Source: Stenocarpella maydis (lineage: Eukaryota > Ascomycota > Sordariomycetes > Diaporthales > Diaporthaceae). Taken from it: 10,632 nt of DNA. Below are positions 8,731-10,632 of the stretch, one piece after another (within the stretch, counting starts at the first letter, position 1; each line of letters begins with the position of its first letter). Where the stretch lies: NCBI GenBank assembly GCA_002270565.1, contig NQMI01000258.1, positions 4,829-15,460 on the forward strand. The letters are read 5' to 3'. The notes beneath the pieces were generated by a model that had not been told where the DNA came from, made no database searches, and saw nothing but the letters and a program-made list of their open reading frames with translations. The position numbers were made by a program, and so were the translations under genes.

Positions 8731-8875
8731 AAGGACAAACAATTAAGCGTGCAGCCGACTAGAAGTCATTATACTGCCCCTCTAGATTATACCACCATAA
8801 AGCCCCCGTATGCCACGGAACCCCTCCACACTACATGACCACTCCACGTTATAGGGACCCTTTATGGCATCCTAG

Positions 8876-8905
8876 TAGGGCCATAGGGCCATAGGGCCCA
8901 TAGGG
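8876..8905 (+). repeat. TAGGGCCA tandem repeat
   Basis: An 8-base unit, TAGGGCCA, repeats at 8876-8883 and 8884-8891, then at 8892-8900 with one extra C, followed by a partial unit TAGGG. It lies in the middle of the MITE and could fold through GGGCC/GGCCC pairing. Confidence 0.8.
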
Positions 8906-9011
8906 CTGCAGAAGGTTGCAGAGGGTTAGGGCTTAATGCACGGTAGCTTTTTCATATCTTAGCAGGAACTTATAAATACTACTTGGTGATCGAGCTAAAG
9001 TCAAAAAGATA

Positions 9012-9044
9012 GATGGGCGGTCCTGAAAAGCGGGTGGGCGTATG
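9012..9044 (-). repeat. Right terminal inverted repeat of the MITE
   Basis: Reverse complement of the left end with four mismatches and one missing base. Key motifs on the + strand are GATGGGCGG, TGAAAAGC and GGGTGGGCG. Confidence 0.75.
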
Positions 9045-9171
9045 ATGACTGCCCACCCCTTCCCTTACCGATCGCAGCAGGGTTGAAATTAGTTTCAATA
9101 GTTTAGTATTTTCCATGTACTAATACCAAGAAATTAGTATTTTATTAACATTAATACTAAGGCTAATATCA

Positions 9172-9205
9172 TGGCCCCGGATTCCGGCTCCCTCTAATTC
9201 CGGCT
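9172..9205 (-). repeat. Right copy of the inverted GC-rich border motif
   Basis: Read on the - strand, AGCCGGAAT occurs here twice (about 9197-9205 and 9180-9188), followed by CCGGGGCCA. This resembles the left island edge at 5569-5601 in opposite orientation. A+T-rich DNA resumes immediately beyond it. The match is imperfect. Confidence 0.45.
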
Positions 9206-9454
9206 ATCCTGCATATAGTATATTCATATTAAAATACATATACTTTTTAATAGCTAAAACCTAAGTTAAATTCAACAGCCCTAACCCTAGGCTTAAAATG
9301 TAGTATTTGAAATCAGTGTTTTTATATTAATATTGAAAGAATAATTAATATATTATAAATACTTTAAATATATTTTTTAAAAATAAAGTTTATAAAATAT
9401 AAAGATTCATATATATAATACTAAGATTTCTTAATACAAGCTGAAATATTGCCC
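9206..9454. other. A+T-rich stretch, nothing recognised
   Basis: Stop-dense sequence of RIP-like composition between the island edge and the putative LTR. A CCCTAACCCTAG at 9279-9290 resembles two fungal telomere units but is too short to interpret. Confidence 0.4.
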
Positions 9455-9480
9455 TGTTGGATTGTATGTAACACTATTAG

Positions 9481-9510
9481 GTTAGGCTGCCTAACTAAGC
9501 TAGGGGCTTA
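9481..9510. repeat. Two adjacent stem-loops
   Basis: GTTAGGC and GCCTAAC (9481-9495) form an exact 7-bp pairing around one T. TAAGC and GCTTA (9496-9510) form a second 5-bp pairing around five bases, directly adjoining. Both lie in the U3-like part of the putative LTR. Confidence 0.65.
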
Positions 9511-9537
9511 GTAGGGAAAGAGGCTACTTTTCCTAGT

Positions 9538-9546
9538 TATATAAAA
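9538..9546 (+). promoter_or_regulatory. TATA box of the putative LTR
   Basis: TATATAAAA followed by a C-rich segment, 83 bases inside the putative LTR. The sharp local rise in GC downstream makes it more credible than the many TATA-like strings in the A+T-rich flank. Confidence 0.4.
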
Positions 9547-9655
9547 CGCCCCTGCTTCCTCTAGATATAAAAAATAAGCAAGTAATTATAGACTTATTAA
9601 ATAGAATCCTATATATATATATACTATTACTATATAGTAAGGGCTATTTAATACT

Positions 9656-10632
9656 AATTAATAGATTGCTTAGTAATTTACAAATTAGTAAAAATAAAGA
9701 GATAAGCTTTATATAAAAACAACTTAACTAAGCCTATTAATTAGAAACATTAAAACAGCTAGGAATTATATATTTATACTATATCTTATAAATAATTCTT
9801 TCTTATACTTAATAAGATATTTATAATAATAAACCCTAATACTTATATAAGAACCGATAAGTTTTAAATAACTAAATTAATTACAAAACTATATTTAATA
9901 AGGCATCTATAATAATAAAAGCTAATAAGTATATATATATCTTATATTTAATAAGGCTTTTACATTAATAAGACTTGATAATTATATAAAAGTACATAAG
10001 AAAATATATACTATTAAAGAATTAAAAGAATATTAAGCATATTATTCAATATAGCATATTAGATTTAAATTTATTAAATTTGTATAATATAATTTAAAAT
10101 TTGTAATAATATTAAGCTTAATAACTCTAGAAAAGTAACTATAGGTTAATTTGATTATTAATTAACCTTAGCAATAATTGATATATAAAGAGGTTTAAAA
10201 AGAAAGTTTTATTAAATTATTAAATTAAAGAAGATATACTAACCTTATAACTTAATATAACTAAATTAACTTTAATAATAGTCTTATAAAAGACTAATTA
10301 AATAACTATATTATATAACTTATATTAAAATCGGAATATTAGGAGGATTACTAAGGACTGTGTAATTATTGTTATATGAAGACTTTAAACAAAATACATA
10401 TTTAATATAATTCTATAAAAAGAATATTCCTTAGAGAATATTTAAATGCCCTTAAAAAGTATAAAATTAAAATCTTAAATATATAAAAGGTTAAAAAAGA
10501 TTACAAATCTTAATTTAAAAGATTTATAAATAAAAAAAAGTAAAGCTTAAAAAGACTAAGTATAAAGCAATTACGGAAGGCAGCTTATATAATTTAAAAT
10601 TAATTTTAAATACTTAAACTCTAAATATGTTT
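9656..10632. other. A+T-rich RIP-like DNA, possibly the degraded body of the second retrotransposon
   Basis: Dense TAA and TAG stops in every frame. On the + strand, fragments such as KIYTIKELKEY (about 9990-10035) read as Lys/Ile-rich peptide between stops, but no gag, protease, integrase or reverse-transcriptase motif can be identified. If the LTR call is right, this would be the leader and gag region. The element would continue past the window. Confidence 0.35.

Larger units (their letters stand above)
8697..9044. mobile_element. MITE-like non-autonomous DNA transposon (348 bp)
   Basis: The left end (8697-8730) and the reverse complement of the right end (9012-9044) agree at 29 of 33 aligned bases with one gap; both contain CGCCCACCC and GCTTTTCA. 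Three of the four mismatches are transitions. The short length, matched ends and lack of a coding frame are MITE hallmarks. A TA follows the right inverted repeat if it is trimmed to CGCCCACCC; the matching left position is TC, so a Tc1/mariner-type TA duplication is possible but not shown. Inside is a TAGGGCCA tandem repeat. The insertion abuts the upstream end of the low-stop - strand frame. I cannot name the family. Confidence 0.7.
9455..9655 (+). repeat. Putative LTR of a second retrotransposon, possibly Ty1/Copia
   Basis: The block starts TGTTGG (9455), a common Copia LTR start. It has a less A+T-rich core with two adjacent stem-loops (9481-9510), then TATATAAAA (9538-9546) followed by a C-rich CGCCCCTGC segment, a layout typical of an LTR U3/R promoter. 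The 3' end is not defined: no clear CA terminus or primer-binding site is readable after RIP, so the end coordinate is a guess within roughly 20 bases. A solo LTR or an unrelated repeat remain possible. Confidence 0.4.

Noticed and set aside
8697..9044. Rho-independent-style terminator or CRISPR reading of the inverted repeats and short tandem units
   Set aside because: The inverted repeats are 280 bases apart and the tandem unit is 8 bases with no spacers, so a transposon explanation fits better, and the window is fungal.

Overview
The window looks like repeat-rich accessory or heterochromatic DNA from a filamentous ascomycete. I infer this from three things: a fungal-style Ty3/Gypsy chromovirus, stop codons that are almost all TAA/TAG (the expected trace of repeat-induced point mutation, RIP, which turns CpA/TpG into TpA), and blocks of extreme A+T separated by one island of ordinary composition. 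I found no intact long protein-coding gene, tRNA, rRNA or CRISPR array. The species cannot be named from the sequence.

1-3327: the 3' part of a RIP-degraded chromovirus, + strand. In order it holds RNase H, a zinc-binding/integrase core, the GPY/F module and a chromodomain (1-1829), a decayed antisense reading frame for a charged, probably coiled-coil protein (2114-2821, - strand), a polypurine tract (2842-2861) and the 3' LTR (2865-3327). Reverse transcriptase, gag and the 5' LTR lie outside the window.

3328-5500: extremely A+T-rich DNA with no recognisable gene, including an interrupted T tract of about 64 bases (4722-4785) and a small hairpin.

5505-9205: an island of near-balanced base composition with sharp edges. 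Each edge carries a related GC-rich motif, and the two copies are in inverted orientation. Inside, the - strand has one reading frame with unusually few stops over about 2.2 kb (6442-8700), which I read as a decayed gene of unknown product, and a short open frame (5608-5901). A 348-bp MITE-like element with 33-34-bp terminal inverted repeats (8697-9044) abuts the upstream end of the long frame. Two perfect GC-rich hairpins and a TAGGGCCA tandem repeat are also present.

9206-10632: A+T-rich again. It contains a probable LTR start (TGTTGG at 9455, TATA box at 9538) followed by RIP-like sequence that may be the body of a second, possibly Copia-type, retrotransposon leaving the window.

Together this is a graveyard of nested transposons around a small island that escaped RIP or arrived after it. 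The most unusual items are the antisense frame inside the chromovirus, the inverted GC-rich island borders, and the unidentified decayed frame ending at the MITE.
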